A stretch of 64,000 nt of DNA, from positions 3,844,001 through 3,908,000 of the forward strand of contig JAEILZ010000006.1 of assembly GCA_018873225.1 (NCBI GenBank), given 5' to 3'. Each line of letters begins with the position of its first letter. The stretch's first letter is position 1. Below the pieces are notes generated by a model that was given only the letters and a program-made list of their open reading frames with translations, was not told the origin of the DNA and did not search any database. Positions 43,073 to 53,006 of the stretch are shown here, in pieces. Origin of the DNA: [Phialemoniopsis] sp. UDSM-2020. Taxonomy: Eukaryota > Ascomycota > Sordariomycetes > Thyridiales > Thyridiaceae. Both the position numbers and the translations under genes were made by a program.

Positions 43073-43594
43073 CTAGCACCATCCGGCCACATCGTCAGGG
43101 TCTGCATAGCAAGTACCCTGACCATCGGCGCACTGGAAGCCCGCCTTTGCTATTTCCTTGCACGCGCCCTCCCACTGGTCGCCAGCGATACGATCCGTAT
43201 CAGTTCGCTGTGTGCACTGTATTGGTGTAAGCAAGATGAGTACATTTCCTGGACGAATTTAGGCGCTTACTCGGCCGGATGGCGTATCATATATCGCGCC
43301 GCCCCACTGTAAGCATCGCACATCACATGTCAGTAAGAATCATGGGTTTGGGTCACTGATGTAACAACTTACCTCGTACCTAGCCTCGTCATAAGCCGCA
43401 CATGCCAGGGTTGTCATCCGCCAATTGTAGCTATCGCCGTTGTGGCAAGTGCAGCTCGTATGAAGATCGGCAACCCTGTGTAGGTTACGGTTGTAAATCA
43501 AGACTGAATACAGCAAAGGGCTTCAGAGACTTTGGACTCACGCCAAGGAAGATATGAACAGGACGTAGAGTATGCTAGTGGTAGAGAAGTGCAT
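43073..43594 (-). CDS. Small secreted cysteine-rich protein (effector candidate)
   Basis: Four short exons, none forming a long open frame: 43594..43542, 43475..43373, 43306..43271, 43216..43073; 111 aa. All three introns have GT-AG ends (GTGAGT...CAG, GTAAGT...CAG, GTAAGC...CAG) and every junction keeps phase, which makes chance unlikely. A signal peptide (MHFSTTSILYVLFISSLAVA) is followed by about 91 residues with eight Cys (SCTC, LACAAY, RCTQ, ACKE, QCAD, GTCY, and a C-terminal Cys), a number compatible with four disulfides. Size, secretion and Cys content are those of apoplastic fungal effectors or small antifungal-type proteins; I cannot name a family. It lies about 0.9 kb from, and divergent to, a celp0028-like gene. 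Confidence 0.75.
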
Positions 43595-44495
43595 GTTGTT
43601 GATCTATGAGAAGTACAAACGAATGTGTGGTTGACAAGTTCTGCGGTTGTCATGCAAATTCGGAGCCGAGTGAGGATGCGAGGTGCTGACTACCATTGTG
43701 CTTGTCACGCGCGCGAGTGACGGTATATATGCGTCTTTGGCTTCGGGACCTCTCCTTACTCACTCCAACTATGCCCATCCTTCTTTTCGTGATGCCTCTC
43801 TAGTAAATGCTGCGCGCGCTTGTCCCCTGGGCGCCAAGGGGAAATAGGGGCGGCGTCTGTGATAGTCGGCCGCGAGGCGCGCGCCAACGTGGTAATCGGG
43901 GTCTTTCTGAGACACGCTACCAAGAGCTTATGTGCACCTACACCTTACAAGGTCACCGACCATCTTTTGCAAATATAAACAGGCATAAACATGGCACCGT
44001 ATCGCGGGTGGCTGAGCGCGAAATCATGCACACAGCCATTAAACCAAACGTTGGCAATGAACTGAGATACGCAGGATACCCACAGCGAATGGGCCATGTC
44101 AATGCAAGAACATCGAAATGCTTTCTTCTAAAGGTTAGAAATACAAATTTGAGGCCTCAATATGCTCCTTAGACCTCGTATCCAGAGAGAATGCTGCAAG
44201 AATCTAAATTAAGGGTCAATTTGAGAACCAACTATCAATTCATCGCATACCCCTGACTACCAAGCATGGAGGATGCCGTTCGCTTGCCGGCATCCACGTT
44301 GAGGAGAGAAATGTGGCAAGCCCATCGGAAGGTGGATTCTTTCATTGATCTTGCTTCATCAGATATATAATGATAGCTCGCTGTGAAGATATCGCCGTTA
44401 GAAACACTCTGAAGTTCCGTCTCAAGCACGCCAAGCTTCAGCCTTCCTTTGTTCAGACTGAACGCCCATCTCTTGTCACCCAAAGATTGAACACA
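43595..44495. promoter_or_regulatory. Divergent promoter of two secreted-protein genes
   Basis: 0.9 kb between two divergent effector-candidate genes, with TATATAT at 43724-43730 (130 bp before the minus-strand ATG) and TATATAA near 44364 (130 bp before the plus-strand ATG). No gene inside. Confidence 0.45.
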
Positions 44496-45206
44496 ATGTT
44501 GTCTCTCATCATTGTCGCCCTTGTCGGCATGAGCTGCCTCACCACAGGCAGCCCGACCCCCTCGGCATTGTCCCATGACGATGTCATCGTCATCAAACAT
44601 GACGGGCAGTCTCAAGTCATGAAAGCAGCAGACTTCGATCGACTTGAAAGTCACCCTGCAGCACCCGAACCTAGCAGTACCGACAGTCCTATTCCAACTA
44701 CTGCCATACGCCGTCGTGGCTGCGAGAAAAGCACGGAGGTACAAGTGCTCTCAGATACGGAGTTTCTCAACTGGGATGTCGCCATCTCTCCAGTTGTTAG
44801 TAGCCTTGGTGGTGAAAGCGCATCCGTCGCTGTATCAGCAGGCTATTCTCTCGCGAACACTCTGTCGGTTGGCGTGTCATACGACTTCACCCTGATCAAG
44901 GACCTTCTCTCATCCTCCCTCTCTGTTTCCTACACCGAAACCTGGACCACAGAGCAATCTCAGACCTTGACCTTCAATGTACCCGACAACATGTACGGCG
45001 TCATTGTCAGCCAACCGTACGTCCGCCGGATCCAGGGCAATGTGCTGAGCGGCTGCACCGACAATCCTAGCAACGATAGTTTCATATCCGACACTTACAC
45101 CAGCCAGTCATATGGAGAGCTAAACTGGGTCAAGGGCGTTATTCGACTGTGCAGTAGCGAGTCTTATCCTATCCCTTACTGTATTGGTCAAGGCTCCCAC
45201 GCGTGA
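44496..45206 (+). CDS. Secreted protein resembling celp0028-like effectors
   Basis: Single exon, 236 aa. ATG 44496 (ACACAATGTTG) is chosen because it starts a signal peptide (MLSLIIVALVGMSCLTTGSP); the longer upstream frame lacks one. After a low-complexity pro-region, a dibasic RRRGCEKSTEVQVL motif (about residue 69) could be a Kex2 site. The mature part is a compact beta-rich module: TEFLNWDVAISPV, a run of Ser/Val repeats (ASVAVSAGYSLANTLSVGVS), ETWTTEQSQTLTF, YGVIVSQPYV, QSYGELNWVKGVIRLC and YPIPYC at the C-terminus. From memory these blocks are those of proteins annotated as celp0028 effector-like in Colletotrichum and other plant pathogens. Molecular target unknown. Confidence 0.75.
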   Translation: MLSLIIVALVGMSCLTTGSPTPSALSHDDVIVIKHDGQSQVMKAADFDRLESHPAAPEPSSTDSPIPTTAIRRRGCEKSTEVQVLSDTEFLNWDVAISPVVSSLGGESASVAVSAGYSLANTLSVGVSYDFTLIKDLLSSSLSVSYTETWTTEQSQTLTFNVPDNMYGVIVSQPYVRRIQGNVLSGCTDNPSNDSFISDTYTSQSYGELNWVKGVIRLCSSESYPIPYCIGQGSHA

Positions 45207-45870
45207 TGGGTGTCAGTGGAATGGAAGTCTGGACACTATGTCTTAGTGGTTCTGGGCTTTGGTCATACTGAGTCACTGGGCTATCGGCTTTCTGTGCATA
45301 GTGAAGATCGAGTCGAAAGAACCAGTAATTCTAGATGATGGACCACTCAGCGCACGTGCGAATCATAATTGAGAAGGGCAACCAGCCAAGACTGTTGCTT
45401 GCCTATATGACAGTCAATATGTGGACCACAAATCAGACCTAATTTCAATACTTGAAACAACTTGCATCTTTCCCCACCAGCAGAATGCTTACACACTGAC
45501 CCCCTATTGAAGAACTTTATTAGTGCCGTGTGCTCCTCGAGGTGCCCCTGCACTCCCACTGAGAAACCTCAATTCGATCAACCTAAGAAAGTCACCAGAC
45601 TCACAAATTATCAAGGTCGTCATCTAAAATGGCTATGCAGCCAACGTATCATGCTTTCATTTGTTTGTGAGTCTTTAACGTACAAGAGTCTACAACGCTA
45701 TGTATATATGTAAAAATGCCACCATATTCCCGACCTTGCGGACACTATCCCTTTTCGTCTTGGGTATCTTTGGATGAGGACAGAAAAGAGAATATCGAAA
45801 CTATGCTGTAGTCTTTGGGGGATGTCATGGCATTACCCCCAAGAGAAAAGAAAATGCCGCTATGCAATGC
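45207..45870. other. Intergenic (convergent 3' ends)
   Basis: No gene recognised; AT-richer than flanking coding sequence. Confidence 0.5.
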
Positions 45871-47489
45871 TCACATGCCCTCCCTGCTCTCGCTCCCCGT
45901 CGAGTGGTCGCGCGGCCGGACGTTCTTGACGTCGTGGTCCATCTCGACTACCACAGTAGTGACGAGGTCCATCTGGATCGCCATGCCCCTGTTGTCGCTC
46001 TGGGCGGCGCCACGAAGAGACTCCTGGCTAATGCTTCGCTCGCCGGTACGTCGATGGCCATGAGGGCCCCTACTGCTCTGGCTACCAGCGAGCTCCCTCC
46101 ACCCCCTAGGTCCCTTCATCAGGCGCTCCCAGAAGCCGCTCTCCTCGGCGGCAGCCTTGCCCTTGCTGGCCGCCGCGCTGCCGGCACCCTCGACCCAGAC
46201 CATGTTGCCGAAGCGCCGCGCGGGCGTGCGCATGAACTCGAAGGTCTCGATGCCGAGGTCGTTGTCGTCGATGTGGCCAAAGATGACGCTGCGGCGCGTC
46301 AGGCCCCACAGCAGGACGTCGGCCCAGCCGTTGCTGACGATGAGGGCGCCCGCGGCGCAGAAGTACGCCAGGGGCACGTCGGCGCCGGCCATGGTGGCGA
46401 TACGCCCGAGGGCCAGGGGTAAGGTGCAGAAGACGTAGATGATGGGGTAGACCAGGAAGGCCGGGTGGTGGCCGTTGAGCTTGGCCTTGGTGACGGCGGG
46501 GCTGCCGCCCGGCTTGCTGGTGGTCGTGGTCGTGGTGGTGCTGCGCAGGTCGATGGAGCGCTTGCCGGAGGCCTGGCTGATGTCGCCCGAGCGGCCGCGG
46601 TCGGCCTCCTGGGTGCGGCGGCGGAGAGAGAAGAAGATGAGGGTGTAGATGATGGAGGTAAGGGCGAGGGAGATGAAGATGTACAGATAGTGAAGGACGA
46701 GACGAAGAGTGTCGTACTCCTTGTTGACCCAGCACTGTGTGATGTGTTAGCTAGTGCACTTGACCATCTCGAGAAATCAGTCAGTCTGCAAGCACTTACC
46801 CAAGCTGCGGCGCGAACGTAGTATCCGCCGATCTTGTTTCCGTCGCCTGTGATGCCAACACCGATGATGGCCATCACGTAGACAAACGCCCAAAGGAAGA
46901 CGCAGGTCGCAATGATAGCCCATTGTGGTGGCTTCCACCCACGGACAATGATGCAGTAGGTGTGAATGGCGATGGCGGTAATGAAAAGACTGGCGGCCAA
47001 ATCTCCGGTTGACACAAACCATCCTTGAGCCCAGCAAGTCGTAGTGTTGATCAGGATCGCGTCGTTTCCTACCCAGACGGTGTTGAGGAAGAAGGCCATT
47101 CCCTGGTGGATATCGGCCAGGAGCAAGTTGTACAACAAGACGACGAATTGGTTAGGCTCCGGCTTCACGAACACGACTTGCCCATTGTCCGTAGGCTGCG
47201 CTCCCTCCTCGGCATGGCGAGCCTTTCCACCTCGGAAGTAGCGTTCAGAAAGTCCCAGTGACAGGTCCACGCCGGTCGGCGACTGCATCCGCTTCTGGGC
47301 ATTGTGCGCTTTCCGGGCTCGCACATGCCATGCGGCAAGCTTGAATGTGAGATGGATGAACAACACGACGGTTGAAAGCAGCGAGATGCCAGCGATGACC
47401 GAGACGGCGGTCAGGCCGTGTCGCAGCACCGGCGGCAGGCCGTGGAGCGACTTGCTCTCGGCCGACAGGAGGTCCTCGTTGATCGGCAT
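45871..47489 (-). CDS. Git3/Gpr1-type G-protein-coupled receptor
   Basis: Seven-helix receptor of the fungal nutrient-sensing class (Git3/Gpr1, cAMP pathway), 517 aa. Exons 47489..46800 and 46734..45871; the 65-nt intron follows AAAW and the next exon reads CWVNKEYDTLRLVLHYLYIF. Helix 1 is LTAVSVIAGISLLSTVVLFIHL; LLYNLLLADIHQGMAFFLN is helix 2/3; CWAQGWFVSTGDLAASLFI and IIVRGWKPP follow, where RGWKP is typical of the Git3 group. The third loop is long and Ser/Thr-rich (STTTTTTSKPGGS), followed by HPAFLVYPIIYVFCTLPLALGRI (helix 6) and YFCAAGALIVSNGWADVLLW (helix 7). The C-terminal tail is about 140 residues. Ligand unknown (sugar or amino acid by family). Confidence 0.87.
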
Positions 47490-49328
47490 TTCCGGATGTG
47501 GTGCGGTCCTAGCGAGGTTCGAGTCGAATCCAATAACGTTAGAAGAAAAGCCTCGCTGCCGACGGCGAGCGAGGTTTGCGACGGATTTCTACGAAGACAT
47601 ATACGTCAAGACGGACGGCCTCGATCTCGAAGGTGAGAGATTCGACACCGTGTGTAGGGGGCCGCAGGTGCTCATAAAAGGCAGCACAGGACGCATTGAA
47701 GCCGAGAAATGGTGGAGTACAGACGGCTCTTTTACGGTGACATTGGGTGCGGCGTAGATGGGTTTTCGGTGTGTCGAGGCCGGCCGATGAAGCAGCTACT
47801 GGGGGCACTAGAAGGGATGAACGCTGTTCATTCTGTATGGACTTTGCCCTTTTCGCGATTCTCCACAGAGAGTCTTTCTGTTTGATGGGCTCCCAAGCAT
47901 TTTAGCTATTCCGGCTAGCCTTGCTTGAGGTTTAGCTTGCTCGGTCAAAAAACGTGCCCTGAACAGGAGCACTAAAAAAAGGGGCTTGTTTTTGAACAAG
48001 GACAGCGGCTCGTCGCTTCGGCCGAGCACGCATTTTGTTTTACGCAATCGCCTCTAGCTAAGTAGGACTTGACAGCTTGGCAAGCGTGTTTGGTGTGTGC
48101 GGCGCTGAAGAATTATCTCGACGTCTGGTTGGAGGACATGACGAGCTGGACCTCGTGAGCAATGCATTGAAAGCTAAAAAGCCCCAAATCCCTGATTGAA
48201 ACGTCGTTCAGCGGAGGCGATTTCTACCGTCTTAGCAGCTCAGCTTAGGAGATGTTCGCTTTAGGGTCCAGATTGGGTGCTGTGGGATCCAAAGGTTACA
48301 TTCGTCGTTTGCTAGATCGGGTTTGGAGAGGTTGCTGCTGCTCCGCACACCATGGCATTGGCGTCTTGGGTGTCCAGGCCCCATAACTGGGTGACTGGTT
48401 GCGCTTAGACCTCGAAAGCCAAGAGACTTGAAGCATGGCAAGCTATGCCTTTTTAGTTGGAAAATCACGGACGAGCAACCAATGTTGGGCATATTTACAG
48501 TTGATCCTCCTGTGCGTGATTGACGCCTCTGACGCGGAATAAGCACTCCTTTTGCAAGCCACGGAACCAGGAAATGGGTTGAGGCTCAAGAAAGCGCACA
48601 TCCTCATTCAATTGTGATCAATCATCTTGCTTCCCCAGGTTTTGCAAAAGAACCCTCGTGTTTTCCAGTGATTTGTGGAACCATGCAGGTCATTTTTTCG
48701 ACGGCCCACCCTGCCAGCCCCTGAAAGGTCCACGTTTTTCCGGCTTTGGGAATCGACCGGAAAAAAAGAACACTCTTCATCTTCTTGACAGGATTCCCCT
48801 GACCACAGCTGTGGTTCGTCCTGCACACTAACAAGGAAATGGTTCGACAATTCCACTCGAGGACAATGCACGATCTGTCAGGCGGGCCTTGAAAGGGAGT
48901 GGCGTAGATAACCGGGTCAAACCGTCCCGTGGCACTGGGAATAAAATCATGATGCGGGTTTTATCTACCAACTGAGGATAGCACCACTCATTAGCCCTCC
49001 TCGCGTAGAGATGGCGGAGTTCTTGCGACGATTGATAGCCATCTCGCCCCCTCCTAAGCACTGGCCACAGCAGATATGGCTTGGGATTGCCCTTGTTCAA
49101 GCTGGCACAGGCCCCTGTACGGAAAATTACTCGATGAGGCAGCTCTGTTCTAGTCTTCAATCCAGACCTGATTGATGATCTCTGCAATATCCACACCGCT
49201 GCCAGATCTCCGGGGTGAACAGGGTTTCTTCCAAGTACTGTTCCTGGAAGTTTGAAGAGAATGACAAAGAGTTTTCTGCTTGCTGGGAGATCATAGCGCT
49301 GAGGTGTCCAAGACAAATTTCAAACTCT
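47490..49328. other. 1.8-kb intergenic region
   Basis: Promoter side of the GPCR and 3' side of the SNF2-like gene. A minus-strand frame at 48828-49316 (162 codons) has no start context or domain that I recognise. A GGTTCGAGTC tRNA B-box-like string near 47516 has no matching tRNA fold. Nothing else is supported. Confidence 0.45.
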
Positions 49329-52300
49329 TCAATCCACTGTTAGCGTTCCAGGTCCCACGAGATTATTGGACTGGGAGAAACCCACATCGAGAGTGCCTGA
49401 GGGGTCGTCGTCTTGGCCCTGGAGCGACAGCTTGGCAAGCCGGATCTTTGACTCCTGTCTTTTGGCGATATTCTGCAAGCGCACAATGGCTAATTGAGCT
49501 ACTGTTTGAGGTTCAGGGGGGCTCAAATGACAGCTCACCTTCTCTACTGACTTTTCCGTGATGTACTTGAAAATGGTAACCTCCCGAGTCTGGCCCATCC
49601 TGAGAGCCCGCGCTATGGCCTGCTCTTCTTTCGTCGGGTTCCACTGTGGCTCAACAATATGGATCATGTTAGCACACGTCAAGGTGAGTCTAGCCACGTG
49701 GTTAATTAGTCCGCTGTTTTTTTCCCCTGGGACAGGAGATCGAAGGGCGCTTCTTTCTTACCCCACAGCACCCGTGTCCATGGTGAGAAGAAGAACTTGT
49801 ATGTTGGGGTCGTTGGAGAACTGCGAGAGTTTCGTGGTTCGGTCTTGGAAAGGAACCCTTCCATCAATCTGCAAAAGTGATATGTCTCGAGCCAGAAGCA
49901 TACCAGCAAGCATATCAAGTGTAGTCCTCCACGCCGAGAACACGATGCTGTCGAAGGCCCATTAGTCCGAGGCTCTCCATGGTCACAGAAATGTTGGGTC
50001 TCGCTTACCTCTTGGAGCCTGCCACTTTAGACAACGATTCGATATTATCGGCGACAGCCAGAAGCTTTGATGAGCCGGTAGGGCAAGCAAACGAGCCTTG
50101 AGCAACGTTTGTATCATCCGTTGTAATCTGCATTGCCATATCCACGTCCGTACTGGTTAATGGTGTTGCTGGTGGCCACGGGGAGTTCATCCCTGAGGCG
50201 GTGAGCCATCGGTTGCAATTCGGGCAGCTATCCAAGTCGCCCATATCTACAGTGCCGTCAGTGCATTGTGCGGAGCACAGTTCACAGTCGCGACTTTCCG
50301 AAACTGAACACAGGAGCTGTTCGGGCTCGTCTTCTGACGAAGGCGTAGCATGGACTCCGTGACTGCATATCTTTCGCAGTCTCATAATTGTTGAGAACAG
50401 AACTGTAGATCGCTGCTTGTGACTTCTCGATGACACAATTTTATCCCACTCGATTTCACAATCCCTCAGTGCCTGCTCGTAGGCTAGCCTCTCCTCTGAC
50501 GATAGCGACACTGGCATTGGATTTGTGACGGATGGTGGGAGCTGCAGTTGTGCTTCTGTGCGTCTAAGACAAGTCGTCTTGAGGAGAAGCTGCAAGTTTC
50601 GTGTTGAAGGGCCTTCTTCCTGGCCCGCCTGCAAGGGTCTTACAATGTGCTCTTCGAACACAGTTCGGGATGAGAATGGCTCAAACCGGAGAAAGGAGAA
50701 CAGCGATCTCAAGTCGTCTAGGCTATTTTGAATGGGTGTGCCCGTCAGACACCATCTCCTCTCAGCTGTGAGGCTTTTGGCTGCCTTGAACAGCTGAGTT
50801 GATTGATTGCGGATCCAGTGCGCTACCTATCAGTCAGCCTGATTGAACATGTTTCTGTCATGGGGATGTTTCGTTGTACACAGCAACATGCCTTCGTCAA
50901 GCACAACTCGAAGCCATGGTATCTCGTGCAACACGCCGCTCCTTTTCCAGTCAGCAGCCAGTGTGTGATACGTAGTCAACACAATGTCACAACTACCGAG
51001 GCTTTCTGCAGACATGGTACGTCTTGTCCCATGAAAGGCAATCATGCGAAGAGAACCAGGTGCAAAGCGCCTATAATCGTGAGTAATTATCGAGTCAGTG
51101 TCGTTTGGGTCGGAAGACCCACGTCTGTATCTCTTCTTCCCAAACGTCAAGAACCTCTAGTCCTGTTTAGTGGCATGGTCATTATGTCACAAGTTATGTT
51201 GGTATCACTCACGCCGAGAGGGAAGAACTACCAGAGTAGCTCTCGCAAGGTCGTTAAGAGCAGTGGCATCGTCCATGGTCTCACTGAAGAGCTTGTAGCA
51301 GACTATAGCACTCAGCATCGTGAGAGTTTTCCCCAGTCCCATGACATCGGCGAGGATCCCGCCGAGCGAGGACACGTGGTGATGCAGAGCAAGGCTTTCC
51401 GTTATCCGGCAGTTAGACTCCTAGTGCATGCCCAAACGTAGCTCTCTAGACTGGACACACCTTTGTTTGATAAGCAATGACAACTGTATGCTTGATTCAT
51501 GGCAAGCACTCGGGTCTTCTCTGTTTAGAATGAACTGGACACCGTTGCATTGATGCCTGTGATGTTATTAGTTAGCATTATAACGACGGTCCCGTACGAC
51601 AGACAATAAATAAGCATACTCTTTGAGCTGCGTTTCAACAAGACGTTGCTTCAGGGCTTCCGTTATGCTGCCCCTATGTTTATTTCTTGCTGCGTATCAT
51701 TCAGAGTATCAAGGACCATTTCTATGCTTCGTGATACTAGTTGAAGATTTGAGTTCGGGGCTGCACCGACAAGATGGCTGATATCTGAGTGTCTTCCCTG
51801 GCCGTAATAATAGTGTGGATTGATGTAGCGAGTCCCCGGTTCAAGGAAGACCGGATGCTGGAAACACACAGACGTCGATACCGCGGCCAATGAGTCTCCT
51901 ACCTCTTCTACCAGGACTTCTGACCCATAAACATTGATAGAGATATCAAGGATAGATTTCTTCTTAGAAGGGGGTGTAGGAAGACCGGCAAGTGAATCCG
52001 TCGACACAATAGCTTCGAATGACAAATCGAACCCGCCCAGTGCGTTCAGATAAGTGGTGGTGGTCATATCCAGAAGCCCAAGCTCCGCATCATACGGACC
52101 TTTGTTAGACATCAGTCGGTAGGCACCATCCCGAAGCAAAATTCTCAAAACAGTGAAGCCTGTCCACGGGGAGCTGTGAATGTGCTTCCGGCTAACTGGA
52201 GTGAATTGACCTTTGGCGTTACAAAGCTGGGCAGGCATCAATGTCAGCGCTGAGCCGTTATCTTGGCGGTGAAGAATGGAGCCGAACGGATATCACTGAC

Positions 52301-52474
52301 AGCTCCATAGCAAATCACTGTCCTATTAGCCGACGGGCAATGCGCCGGCTCTGCATGGCTTGGGTAGTCTGGCAAACGCTCGCAAGGTGAGACTTGATGG
52401 CATAGGTTCAAAATGCTCTCGTCGTCTTCAACATCGTCCGCATGGCTTCGACGGCGCTTTTTCGAGCGGGCCAT
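49329..52474 (-). CDS. SNF2-family helicase-like ATPase (Rad5/HLTF-like), probably disrupted
   Basis: Swi2/Snf2 DNA translocase, about 860 codons. Exons fitted: 52474..52301, 52226..51620, 51556..51461, 51420..51213, 51162..51123, 51070..50892, 50822..50009, 49947..49762, 49689..49539, 49472..49329. Motif I is ADVMGLGKTLTML, then DIVLTTYHTL, the DEAH box split across a GC-AG intron (VVLDE-AHWIRNQ), LTGTPIQNSLDDLRS, IVFSAWRTTLD, GLTLTCANMIHIVEPQWNP and RALRMGQTREV (motif VI). A partial RING-like CELC...CPNC region lies between the lobes. Eight introns splice cleanly. Two problems remain: a frame change at the GGGG run (51671-51674) and an in-frame TAG at 51421-51423 for which no phase-consistent intron was found. 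Either the gene is decaying or the assembly/splice model is wrong there. Confidence 0.72.
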
Positions 52475-53006
52475 ATGGTCTTTCGGATCTGCGCCAGGCG
52501 GGCAAGTCGATTGCAAGCTACACGCAATAAATGGACATGCGAAGACGGCAGTCAGGGAAAGTGTTGAGCTAGCAGAGGCAGCTGAGTTAAGCCGCAAAAG
52601 CGAGTGGTGGCTAGGGTGTCGCCACACAAGGCATTATGCCTGGCACATCACGTCTGACTTGAATGCGCCTTATGGGGGCGCGAGCCAAGAGTTGGCAGGC
52701 GCGTCAATATGAACAGTCGTAATAAACCACTGCGGAAGACACATGTCTGCATGTTCCGTTGATTTTATTGGACTGAGTGGCTATCGTGGCGTCTCACTCT
52801 GCAGGGATCATGCACCATTCAGAAGAGTGAGGCGGCTTGAGAAGGCAGACAAATTCAGCCTGGCCACCAAAATCCCCTCGGCTACAGACCTCCATCCCCC
52901 GACCCTCGACTTAGGCGAGAAAGAATGACCTTACTGAACCTTCTCGCTTGCATCATTATTCTTTCCAAGAAGCCTGGCTGTCTGTAGCACCCCTCTGTAG
53001 TTCACG
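52475..53006. promoter_or_regulatory. Divergent promoter of SNF2-like and NLR-like genes
   Basis: 532 bp between divergent starts; no gene inside. Some frames continue from exon 1 of the SNF2-like gene, so its start could be further upstream. Confidence 0.4.

Noticed and set aside
47500..47545. tRNA B-box-like GGTTCGAGTC
   Set aside because: No A box, acceptor stem or T-arm pairing could be built around it.
48828..49316. 162-codon minus-strand frame
   Set aside because: I could not link it to any family, find a convincing start or connect it by splicing to the SNF2-like gene; kept as unsupported.
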